Positions 1 to 6,408 of a DNA stretch of 12,070 nt are shown here, piece after piece. Positions within the stretch are counted from its first letter, which is position 1. Each line of letters begins with the position of its first letter. Below the pieces are notes generated by a model that worked only from the letters and a program-made list of their open reading frames with translations, ran no database searches and was not told where the DNA came from. A program made the translations under genes and the position numbers. Source of the DNA: Patescibacteria group bacterium (GTDB lineage: Bacteria; Patescibacteriota; Patescibacteriia; XYB2-FULL-38-15); NCBI GenBank assembly GCA_018818855.1, contig JAHIRI010000083.1:1-12070 (forward strand), read 5' to 3'.

Positions 1-880
<880 letters not shown>

Positions 881-881
<1 letters not shown>

Positions 882-950
882 TATTTAAATGAAATTTAAA
901 TACGTAAGGCTCTGTCTTTCGACAGAGTGTTCTAGTTTGAGAACTAGAAC
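881..950 (-). other. 16S leader hairpins next to the mature 5' end
   Basis: Three inverted repeats lie one after another just upstream of the 16S 5' end. The first is an A/T-only 10-bp pair at 881-890 and 894-903. The second is CTCTGTC/GACAGAG at 910-927, with a GAAA tetraloop in the RNA. The third is GTTCTAG/CTAGAAC at 929-950, with an 8-nt loop. They probably serve folding and processing of the pre-rRNA. The long processing stem that would pair with sequence downstream of 16S cannot be tested because that side is outside the window. Confidence 0.6.
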
Positions 951-971
951 AAATTGGCGTACTTCTGTTAC

Positions 972-988
972 TTTAAGTTGTCAAAGAA
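972..988 (-). promoter_or_regulatory. Probable boxA antitermination element of the rrn leader
   Basis: The minus strand reads TTCTTTGACAACTTAAA. This resembles the boxA elements of rRNA leaders (E. coli GCTCTTTAACAATTTA, B. subtilis TTCTTTGAAAACT) and sits where boxA is expected, about 90 nt upstream of 16S. It also contains a TTGACA, but the position 17 nt downstream is TACGCC, which is not a -10 box. An antitermination site is therefore the better reading than a third promoter. Confidence 0.5.
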
Positions 989-1000
989 ATAGATACTAAA

Positions 1001-1020
1001 TGTCGCTATTTCTAGCGACA
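1001..1020 (-). other. Perfect 8-bp hairpin with GAAA loop at the rrn P2 transcript start
   Basis: The minus strand reads TGTCGCTA-GAAA-TAGCGACA, a perfect stem closed by a GNRA tetraloop. The predicted start of the P2 transcript (about 1019) falls at its 5' edge, so a P2 transcript would begin with a stable 5' hairpin. The structure is seen directly. A role in stability or in antitermination (boxB-like) is inference. Confidence 0.5.
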
Positions 1021-1025
1021 ATTGT

Positions 1026-1054
1026 ATATTAAAACGTTCTTTTTAAGTTGTCAA
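1026..1054 (-). promoter_or_regulatory. rrn promoter P2
   Basis: On the minus strand TTGACA (1049-1054), a 17-nt spacer, then TAATAT (1026-1031). The -35 is perfect, the -10 matches 4 of 6, and the predicted start is near 1019. It lies between P1 and the 16S gene, the usual tandem arrangement for rRNA. Confidence 0.55.
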
Positions 1055-1129
1055 TCTTCTAGATGTATGTTTGGCGATTTTTTGTTTAATTATAAATCAA
1101 AAAACGCAACAACTTTCAGGAACAAGTGT

Positions 1130-1158
1130 ATTTTAACTCCTTTGTTTTTTTGTGTCAA
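1130..1158 (-). promoter_or_regulatory. rrn promoter P1
   Basis: On the minus strand TTGACA (1153-1158), 17 nt, then TAAAAT (1130-1135). This is a perfect -35 with a 5-of-6 -10 and the best-spaced promoter upstream of 16S; predicted start near 1123. It begins only about 27 nt after the trmD stop codon. I see no terminator between trmD and this promoter, so trmD transcripts may read into the rRNA leader. Confidence 0.7.
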
Positions 1159-1184
1159 GACCCTTTTCCCCAGTTTTTCCACAA

Positions 1185-1853
1185 TCATCCCGACGTCTTA
1201 ATTTGCTTCTCTCGCCACTTCTCAATTTTTTTATGATCCCCTGACAACAAAACTTTTGGCACGGTATATTTTTTATTTTTAAAAACGAAAATTTCCGGAC
1301 GAGTGTAAGCCGGCACGCCGACACCCAAACGTTTTTCCTCGAGCGATTCTGTTTTCCCCAAAACGCCGGGAATCTGCCGGGCCACCGCGTCGGCCAAAAC
1401 CATGGCTGGCAATTCGCCGCCGGTTAGGACATACGGCCCGATAGAAATTTCTAAAAAATTAAAGCCCAAATCTTTAATTATTTTTTTCACGCGTTCATCA
1501 ACTCCTTCGTAGCGGCCGCAAATTAAAATTAGGCGGTTATATTTTTCAGCCAAATTCATCGCTGCCATATTATCAAATTGTTTCCCGCCGGCAGAAAACA
1601 ATATTACTTTTGTTTTTTTATTTTTCTTCATCGCGCGAAGTGCCTTGGCGATTGGTTCTATTTTCATGACCATCCCCGGCCCGCCGCCATATACTTTGTC
1701 ATCAACGGTTTTGCGCTTGTCGGTTGTCCACTTTCGCAAATCATGAATATTTATTTTAATCAATTTATTTTTTTGGGCGCGTAAAATAATGCTCTCGGAA
1801 AAATAAGAGCTAAAAATTTTTGGAAAAATTGTGATAATGTCGAATTGGAGCAT
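1185..1853 (-). CDS. trmD: tRNA (guanine37-N1)-methyltransferase TrmD
   Basis: A 222-residue SPOUT-family enzyme that methylates N1 of G37 next to the tRNA anticodon, using S-adenosylmethionine, and so prevents +1 frameshifting. Family motifs in order: VDDKVYGGGPGMVMK at 50-64, ICGRYEGVDER at 111-121, SIGPYVLTGGELPAM at 137-151 (part of the trefoil knot), R159 matching E. coli R154, and YTRP then VPKVLLSG in the C-terminal part. The start at 1853 gives MLQFDIITIFP, the expected family N-terminus. Two points are odd. The usual IGDYVL is IGPYVL. The linker that carries the catalytic Asp (E. coli D169) is shorter and reads TESLEEKR, with Lys or Glu where Asp is expected. The protein is slightly shorter than the usual 240-255 residues. 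There is no Shine-Dalgarno, and the promoter places the transcript start almost at the ATG. Confidence 0.96.
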   Translation of the reverse strand: MLQFDIITIFPKIFSSYFSESIILRAQKNKLIKINIHDLRKWTTDKRKTVDDKVYGGGPGMVMKIEPIAKALRAMKKNKKTKVILFSAGGKQFDNMAAMNLAEKYNRLILICGRYEGVDERVKKIIKDLGFNFLEISIGPYVLTGGELPAMVLADAVARQIPGVLGKTESLEEKRLGVGVPAYTRPEIFVFKNKKYTVPKVLLSGDHKKIEKWREKQIKTSG

Positions 1854-1862
1854 AATAATTTA

Positions 1863-1891
1863 AATTTAAACCATTTTTTACTTTATGTCTA
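1863..1891 (-). promoter_or_regulatory. trmD promoter, near-leaderless
   Basis: On the minus strand TAGACA (1886-1891), 17 nt, then TAAATT (1863-1868). Only 9 nt separate the -10 box from the trmD ATG, so the mRNA would begin within a few bases of the start codon. It is adjacent to, and divergent from, the promoter of the 1947-2570 gene. Confidence 0.5.
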
Positions 1892-1896
1892 TGCCG

Positions 1897-1924
1897 TTGA
1901 CATAAAAGTAAATTGTGCTAATCT
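1897..1924 (+). promoter_or_regulatory. Promoter of the GC-rich membrane-protein gene
   Basis: TTGACA (1897-1902), 16 nt, TAATCT (1919-1924), preceded by TG one base upstream (TGCTAATCT), an extended -10. The predicted start near 1931 leaves a short leader holding AGAAGGAGGAG, a strong Shine-Dalgarno seven bases before the ATG. Confidence 0.7.
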
Positions 1925-1946
1925 CAATGCAGAAGGAGGAGAAACT

Positions 1947-2570
1947 ATGAAAAAGTACACGGGTGCGATCATCGGCGGTTTGTTCGGCGCGGCAGTCATC
2001 GTGACGCTTTTCTTTGCCATTGTCCTGTCGGGCGGGAAGCAAGCGAGCGATGTGGATAAGACGGTCGTCGTCGACGAACCGGCCGGAACGAGGGAAATCA
2101 AAGCCACGGAGTGCATGCAGGGTCTCGAAATCTGCAACGATCTCGATGACGACTGTGACGGCGAAACCGACGAAGGCTGCGACGGACCAAACAAGTTCGA
2201 ATACTGCTGGAATCTACCCGGCGTATCCCCCAAAATCGCTTTTGAAGGCGAAATCGGGTACAGATATGCCTCGTACCCCGAGGACCGAACAGGGGATCAT
2301 CTCGTCGCTACTACTTCTTGGCAAGTTTTGGCGGAAACAAAAAATACAAAGTCTGCCTGCTTCAGTTTTGTTCTCGACCCAGGCTGGTACATCGAGTACC
2401 AGATGGTATCGAGATCCGTCCCGCCACTTTGGGGTTGTGTAGGCCACTACCCACCGGGCGTACTGAATGGCGTGCACGTCGCAACACTAGGCGGCGTCCA
2501 GGTCAGCCCTGTTCTGATCGACGACCGAGCCGGCGGGTGCAAATTCCGATTTCATCGGCCGATACCATAG
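1947..2570 (+). CDS. Single-pass membrane protein with MopE-type Cys/Asp motif, unknown function
   Basis: 207 residues. The ATG at 1947 is chosen because AAGGAGGA stands just upstream; an in-frame ATG at 1845 would start before the promoter. Residues 5-28 form one hydrophobic segment after MKKY, so the rest is probably outside the membrane. Residues 56-78 carry C-x6-C-x6-C-x7-C with the core EICNDLDDDCDGETDEGC. This matches the putative metal-binding repeat of MopE-like proteins (Pfam Cu-binding_MopE as I recall), common in secreted proteins of Myxococcota and others. The remaining roughly 125 residues have four more cysteines (87, 138, 164, 198), aromatic residues and a beta-rich look; I do not recognise a domain. 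The gene is GC-rich (36 of 60 bases in 1981-2040), lies opposite to the khpA-trmD genes it separates, and has its own promoter and terminator. A surface or secreted binding protein is a reasonable inference; its ligand is unknown. Confidence 0.85.
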   Translation: MKKYTGAIIGGLFGAAVIVTLFFAIVLSGGKQASDVDKTVVVDEPAGTREIKATECMQGLEICNDLDDDCDGETDEGCDGPNKFEYCWNLPGVSPKIAFEGEIGYRYASYPEDRTGDHLVATTSWQVLAETKNTKSACFSFVLDPGWYIEYQMVSRSVPPLWGCVGHYPPGVLNGVHVATLGGVQVSPVLIDDRAGGCKFRFHRPIP

Positions 2571-2585
2571 TTCCTTCCGTCGAGT

Positions 2586-2631
2586 GACCCTTGTGTTTCG
2601 CGCCAAGCGCGCTTCGCGAGGGTCTTTTTTT
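2586..2631 (+). terminator. Intrinsic terminator of the 1947-2570 gene
   Basis: GACCCTTGTG (2586-2595) pairs with CGCGAGGGTC (2615-2624), including two G-T pairs. A GCGC-rich inner stem lies between them, and seven T residues follow. It begins 15 nt after the stop codon. Confidence 0.85.
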
Positions 2632-2641
2632 ATTTTAATAA

Positions 2642-2670
2642 AATAACACACCAGCTTGTGGTGTGTTATT
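2642..2670. terminator. Palindromic terminator between convergent genes
   Basis: A perfect 12-bp inverted repeat, AATAACACACCA and TGGTGTGTTATT, with a 5-nt loop, flanked by T/A-rich sequence on both sides. It lies 16 nt past the stop of the minus-strand KH gene and just behind the plus-strand terminator. It most likely ends the KH transcript and may act in both directions. Confidence 0.75.
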
Positions 2671-2686
2671 TTTATATTTTGATGTT

Positions 2687-3013
2687 TTAGATTTTCAAGT
2701 CTTCGACATCAGTATCGACAACATCGGAAGAAGAAGGAGCAGAGTCTCTTCGATTCATCCTTGAACCTTCCGGTTCGTAGATTTTCAAATTAACTCTGGC
2801 TTTTTCTTTCGCCCCAACGATCTTCAGAAGGGTTCTGATTGAGCGAGCGGTTTGACCCTGCTTGCCAATCACATAACCCATATCTTCCGGATGAACTTTG
2901 AGAGTGATTAAAACTCCCATTTCGTCGACCGTTCTTTCGGTCGTGACGTCTTCCGGATGATTGACGATCTGCTTCACGATGTATTCAACGAACTCTTGAT
3001 CTCGTTCTGCCAT
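2687..3013 (-). CDS. khpA: KH-domain RNA-binding protein (KhpA/YlqC family)
   Basis: About 108 residues from the preferred start at 3013. The KH fold contains FVEYIVKQIVNHPEDV, the signature GYVIGKQGQTARSIRTLL with a GKQG loop that contacts RNA, and ARVNLKIYEPEG. Residues after about 83 form a Ser/Asp/Glu-rich tail not found in the roughly 75-80 residue KhpA of Firmicutes. KhpA is a small RNA-binding protein, often paired with KhpB, that affects cell division and ribosome-related RNAs; its place next to rpsP is conserved. An upstream in-frame ATG at 3067 would add 18 residues (MVEQQSSYF...). I prefer 3013 because family members start at MA..DQEF and AAGAAAAG precedes it, but the promoter at 3093-3121 allows either. 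Confidence 0.9.
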   Translation of the reverse strand: MAERDQEFVEYIVKQIVNHPEDVTTERTVDEMGVLITLKVHPEDMGYVIGKQGQTARSIRTLLKIVGAKEKARVNLKIYEPEGSRMNRRDSAPSSSDVVDTDVEDLKI

Positions 3014-3092
3014 ACGTTTCTTTTCTTGTTTAATGTTCTTAAAATAGCTGCTTTGCTGTTCGACCATGCACAGAAGAGCTATTTATATTATT

Positions 3093-3121
3093 ACAATAAC
3101 ATTTTTTGGAGAAATTGTCAA
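3093..3121 (-). promoter_or_regulatory. khpA promoter
   Basis: On the minus strand TTGACA (3116-3121), 17 nt, TATTGT (3093-3098), preceded by TG (TGTTATTGT), an extended -10. It begins just 4 nt beyond the rpsP stop codon, so khpA can be transcribed separately from rpsP. Confidence 0.65.
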
Positions 3122-3124
3122 CCC

Positions 3125-3652
3125 TTAGGCCTTTGGCTCTTCTGGTTTTATTTCTTCAACGGGAACTTCATTTTTTACCTCTTCTGCCGGAACTTCAGCT
3201 TTCGGTTCTTCCACTTTTTCCACCGGAGTTTCAGCCTTTGGCGCTTCAACGGGATTTTCTACTTTTGGTTCTTCTGTCTTTTTCTCTTCTGCCGGAACTT
3301 CTATCTTTTCCTCAACTTTGGCTGTCTCCTTGGGCGCTTCTTCTTTTTTATTTTTCTCGGCTATTTTTGCCGCCCGCCGTTTACTAATCTTAACCATTCT
3401 CACCTTCGGCGCATTTACCACTCCCTGATTAACCAAAAGATTATTAACCGTTTCAGAAAGTTGGGCACCTTTGCCTATCCAATATTTTAATCTTTCTTCT
3501 TTAAGATCAACCAACTTGGCTTCCTTTTTTGGATAATAATGTCCGAGGATTTCTAAATATTTTCCCCATGGATCTTTAGATTTTTCCGAAACAATCACGC
3601 GGTAGCTTGGCTGCGCGCTCTTGCCCGTACGAGATAAACGGATTACTAACAT
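3125..3652 (-). CDS. rpsP: Ribosomal protein bS16 with a long low-complexity C-terminal tail
   Basis: 175 residues, about twice the usual 80-90. Residues 1-85 are a normal bS16: MLVIRLSRTGKSAQPSYRVIV at the start, then WGKYLEILGHYYP, LKEERLKYWIGKGAQLSETV and NLLVNQG. bS16 binds the 5' domain of 16S rRNA and is needed for 30S assembly. Residues 86-105 are basic. Residues 105-175 are a repetitive Lys/Glu/Pro/Val tail with recurring VPAEE, EEPK and APKAE units, expected to be disordered and net acidic. The reading frame is continuous, so the tail is not a frameshift artefact. The gene follows smc and precedes khpA, the Firmicutes-type order without ftsY and ffh. There is no clear Shine-Dalgarno. 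Confidence 0.96.
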   Translation of the reverse strand: MLVIRLSRTGKSAQPSYRVIVSEKSKDPWGKYLEILGHYYPKKEAKLVDLKEERLKYWIGKGAQLSETVNNLLVNQGVVNAPKVRMVKISKRRAAKIAEKNKKEEAPKETAKVEEKIEVPAEEKKTEEPKVENPVEAPKAETPVEKVEEPKAEVPAEEVKNEVPVEEIKPEEPKA

Positions 3653-3709
3653 AATTGCTGTTTTCTATTAAATTATTCTTTTTTTTAAAATTATTTTGAC
3701 CGTATTGCT

Positions 3710-3738
3710 ATTTTGCTACACTAGCACTTTTTTGTCAA
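3710..3738 (-). promoter_or_regulatory. rpsP promoter overlapping the smc stop codon
   Basis: On the minus strand TTGACA (3733-3738), 17 nt, CAAAAT (3710-3715). The -35 box covers the TGA stop of smc (3735-3737). The -10 matches 4 of 6. It gives rpsP a leader of about 50 nt. Confidence 0.5.
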
Positions 3739-5972
3739 GCGGCCCCGACCGCCCTTTCTGCTTGTTCTAAATTTAAACTCAAAAGCCTTGAGACACCGTC
3801 CGCTTCCATGGTCACGCCGTACAAAATACTGGCTTTCTGCATAGTCGCGCGATTATGAGTGATCAAAATAAATTGGGTTTTATCTGTCAGCTCATCAAAA
3901 ACATTGGCGAAGCGAATAGAATTTGATTCATCAAGCGCGGCGTCCACTTCATCCAAAACAACAAACGGCGCGGGATTGTTGGAAATAATTGCCGAAAGAA
4001 GCGCGATCGAAGTAAGAGCCCGCTCGCCGCCAGAAAGCATTCCTATTCCTTTCAGTCGTTTGCCCGGCGGAGTAGCTTCAACTTCAATACCGGCGATAAA
4101 TTCTTCACCTTTCTTTTTCTTTTCTTTTTCCGGTTCTTCCGCCGCCTCTCCCTCGGCCGCCTCAATTTCCTCTTCATCAACTTTAATTTCTTTTTTCAAA
4201 ATCAATTGAGCTTTGCCGCCGCCAAACAAAATTTTAAAATATTTTCCAAACTCATCGTTAATTTTATGAAAAGCCGCGTCAAATTGTTTTTTAATAATCC
4301 CGTCCAGCTCGCCAATTACTTTCATCAGTGAATCAATCGCCCCGCGCAAATCGGCAATCTGGGTTTTCAAAAATTCATATCGTTCGCTTGATTCCTTATA
4401 TTCTTTTTCTGTTTCCGGATCAATACCGCCGATTAATTCCAGCTGATGTTTAAATTTAAAAATTTTCTCGTGCCAATCCGATTCAAACCCAGCCGGCTCG
4501 CCGAGTTCTCTTGGATCGCCAAGTTCTTGTCTAATTTCTCTTTCCAAATCTTCCCGCCGCGCCGCGGCCCCAGCACCTTCAACCTGAATCGCATTTATTT
4601 CCGAGGACAAAAGATAAAGTTCATGCTGTTTTAGCTGAAGATTTCTTTGCAGCTCAAAAAAGCTTCTCCGTTCGGCTTCCTGCTCACGGTTAAAATTTTC
4701 AATTTTTACCTGAACTTCGGTCAGCGCCCGGTTTATTTTTTCAATTTCCCCAACTATTTTTTCCAATTCTTTGGGCAAGGACGGATCAACTTTTGCCGCC
4801 TCTTTTTTAGCCGGCTCGCGTTTTAGTTTAGCAAAAAACGCCGCAAATTCTTTTCTTAAATCTTCCGCCTCTTTTTTCAAATCCGCGAGCGAGTTTGCAT
4901 CTTCTGCCTTTGCTAATTTTTTAACAAAATTATCATAGCTTTTAAACAAATCTTCTACGGTCATTTCAATCTCGCTGGCCGGCATAGCCATTGGCCGGAC
5001 GAGCTCCGCGTGCTGGGCGAACGCCATCTTATTTTTTATCACCATGTCCCTCTCGCGCAAACGATTTTTTTCTTCAAATAATTTTTCGTATTCACTTTGG
5101 AGTTTTCGGAAAAGATCAGACGTCGGCTGTTCTTTTTCCATTGTCTTCAGCTTCTCCTCGGCCTCTCCAACTTCTCCTTCCAGTTTTTTCTTTTTCTCCA
5201 AAAGCGGAGCAAGGCGCGTTTCCTCCGTCTTCATTTTTCCATTCAACTCTTTCCAAAGATGGCTATAATATTTTTTTTGCAAATCTTTTAACTCTGCCTC
5301 AACCTGGCTTCGCTCGGCTAAACGTTTCATTTGCCGCGTCAAAGATTTTACCCGCGGTTCAATTTCAATAAAAAGCGCTTCTGCCTGGCGCAAGTTTTCC
5401 TCGCTGGCTTTTAATTTGTTCAATGCCTGATTGCGTTTCATTTGATATTGCTCAACTCCGGTTGCTTCATCAAAAAATTCTTTGCGTTCAAGCGGCGTAG
5501 CCAAAAGCATTGCATCCACCATACCCTGACCGATGATGGCATAAGTTTTCTGGCCAAAATTGGATTGAGCTAAAAGTAAAAGCACGTCCGAAAGCCGAAC
5601 TTTACTTTTATTAATCAAATATTCGCTTTCACCGCTTCGATAAACCCGACGAGTCAAAACCACTTCGCGAAAATCAATCGGCGCAAAACCGTCTTCATTA
5701 TTTAAATACAGCGAAACCTCGGCAAACCCCATACGCGGTTTTTTTGGTGATCCGGAAAAAATCACGTCTTCCGACTTTTTGCCGCGAAGCAATTTCAAAC
5801 TCTGCTCGCCCAGAACCCAGCGAACGGCGTCGGCCACGTTTGATTTGCCCGAACCATTAGGACCCACAATCGCGGTGATACTTTTACCCCCCCTGCTTTT
5901 GGGAGTAAATTCCAAAACGGTCTTATTGGCAAAAGACTTAAATCCTTGAATTTCTAACTTCTGTAAGTACAT
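3735..5972 (-). CDS. smc: Short, apparently hinge-less SMC ATPase
   Basis: 745 residues, against about 1150-1200 for bacterial SMC. It is a chromosome-organising ATPase of the condensin family. The N-terminal half-ATPase has IQGFKSFANKT, Walker A GPNGSGKSN at 37-45, LGEQSLKLLRG with the Q-loop Gln57, and the IGQGMVDAML...FDEATGV block at 147-173. The C-terminal half has LFGGGKAQL at 582-590, the signature LSGGERALTS at 646-655, Walker B VVLDEVDAALDE at 671-682, and LITHNRATM. Between them lie only about 145 residues of coiled coil (175-320), a divergent helical stretch (335-385), an Ala/Lys/Pro-rich link (387-400) and a second coil (400-565). I find no globular hinge domain. An acidic/Lys-rich insert lies at 596-623, before the signature motif. 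The frame is open throughout. Both ATP-site halves are intact, so it should form a head. A Rad50/SbcC identity is less likely because the flanking motifs are SMC-specific and there is no CxxC hook. Confidence 0.93.
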   Translation of the reverse strand: MYLQKLEIQGFKSFANKTVLEFTPKSRGGKSITAIVGPNGSGKSNVADAVRWVLGEQSLKLLRGKKSEDVIFSGSPKKPRMGFAEVSLYLNNEDGFAPIDFREVVLTRRVYRSGESEYLINKSKVRLSDVLLLLAQSNFGQKTYAIIGQGMVDAMLLATPLERKEFFDEATGVEQYQMKRNQALNKLKASEENLRQAEALFIEIEPRVKSLTRQMKRLAERSQVEAELKDLQKKYYSHLWKELNGKMKTEETRLAPLLEKKKKLEGEVGEAEEKLKTMEKEQPTSDLFRKLQSEYEKLFEEKNRLRERDMVIKNKMAFAQHAELVRPMAMPASEIEMTVEDLFKSYDNFVKKLAKAEDANSLADLKKEAEDLRKEFAAFFAKLKREPAKKEAAKVDPSLPKELEKIVGEIEKINRALTEVQVKIENFNREQEAERRSFFELQRNLQLKQHELYLLSSEINAIQVEGAGAAARREDLEREIRQELGDPRELGEPAGFESDWHEKIFKFKHQLELIGGIDPETEKEYKESSERYEFLKTQIADLRGAIDSLMKVIGELDGIIKKQFDAAFHKINDEFGKYFKILFGGGKAQLILKKEIKVDEEEIEAAEGEAAEEPEKEKKKKGEEFIAGIEVEATPPGKRLKGIGMLSGGERALTSIALLSAIISNNPAPFVVLDEVDAALDESNSIRFANVFDELTDKTQFILITHNRATMQKASILYGVTMEADGVSRLLSLNLEQAERAVGAA

Positions 5973-5980
5973 ATTGATAT

Positions 5981-6009
5981 ATTCTACATTTTAAGTATCT
6001 CTTTGACAA
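5981..6009 (-). promoter_or_regulatory. smc promoter, near-leaderless, sharing its -35 with rbfA
   Basis: On the minus strand TTGTCA (6004-6009), 17 nt, TAGAAT (5981-5986). Only 8 nt separate the -10 box from the smc ATG, so the transcript would be leaderless or nearly so. The -35 overlaps the rbfA -35 by five bases. Confidence 0.65.
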
Positions 6010-6031
6010 GATTTCGTGATAGTATTAAGAT
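6003..6031 (+). promoter_or_regulatory. rbfA operon promoter
   Basis: TTGACA (6003-6008), 17 nt, TAAGAT (6026-6031); predicted start near 6038, about 17 nt before the rbfA ATG, with no Shine-Dalgarno in between. It is back to back with the smc promoter. Confidence 0.7.
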
Positions 6032-6054
6032 AGATTATTCATAAATTATCCCAT

Positions 6055-6408
6055 ATGTCACAACGCACCGAACAATTTGAAGAGCTGATTATCCGGGAGC
6101 TTAGCGAGTTTTTCAGCCGGGAAGTTGAGTTTCCGCTTGAATGCCTCGTCACCCTTACCCGAGTCAAAGTTTCTGACGACCTGAAATATGCTACGGTCTG
6201 GCTTTCGGTTTTGCCGGAAAAATTCACGGGAACCTGCCTCACAATCTCCGGCCGCGCTGTCCGCGAATTTCAAAAAAAATTATTCCGAAAAATGCACACC
6301 AAATTCATTCCAAAAATAAATTTTAAAGTTGACATCACTGAGAAAAAGGCCGAAGTGGTGGAGAATTTGATTAACCAGGTCAAAGAAGATGAATCAGATA
6401 TTAATTAA
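6055..6408 (+). CDS. rbfA: Ribosome-binding factor A
   Basis: 117 residues, normal for the family. RbfA is a single KH-type (type II) domain that binds the 30S subunit during late 16S maturation. Recognisable parts are the N-terminal RTEQFEELIIRELSEFF helix, the strand VTLTRVKVSDDLKYATVWLSVLP and the end FIPKINFKVDITEKKAEVVENLI. The start at 6055 gives the family-like MSQRTEQF; no Shine-Dalgarno precedes it. It is first in a plus-strand operon and overlaps the next gene by 20 bases. The rbfA-nrnA pairing is common in Firmicutes and CPR, where infB often precedes; here the upstream neighbour is smc instead. Confidence 0.94.
   Translation: MSQRTEQFEELIIRELSEFFSREVEFPLECLVTLTRVKVSDDLKYATVWLSVLPEKFTGTCLTISGRAVREFQKKLFRKMHTKFIPKINFKVDITEKKAEVVENLINQVKEDESDIN

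Noticed and set aside
959..984. Third rrn promoter using TTGACA at 979-984
   Set aside because: At 17 nt spacing the -10 position reads TACGCC, and the surrounding sequence fits boxA better.
1175..1183. DnaA box TTTTCCACA downstream of trmD
   Set aside because: A single 8-of-9 match in AT-rich sequence is expected by chance and no partner site is nearby.
1845..1946. Upstream in-frame extension of the membrane-protein gene
   Set aside because: The extended start lies before the promoter and inside the trmD 5' end, while AAGGAGGA points to 1947.
2957..3490. 177-codon plus-strand frame across khpA and rpsP
   Set aside because: It is an antisense shadow rich in Phe, Leu and Trp from the Lys/Glu-rich rpsP tail, and it crosses two well-supported genes and their promoter.
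4991..5371. Plus-strand frames opposite the smc coiled coil
   Set aside because: Low-complexity mirror of Glu/Lys codons (Ser, Phe, Leu runs), with no start signals.
3735..5972. smc as a frameshifted or degraded full-length gene
   Set aside because: The reading frame is uninterrupted and all C-terminal ATPase motifs are intact, so a compact functional protein is more likely than decay.
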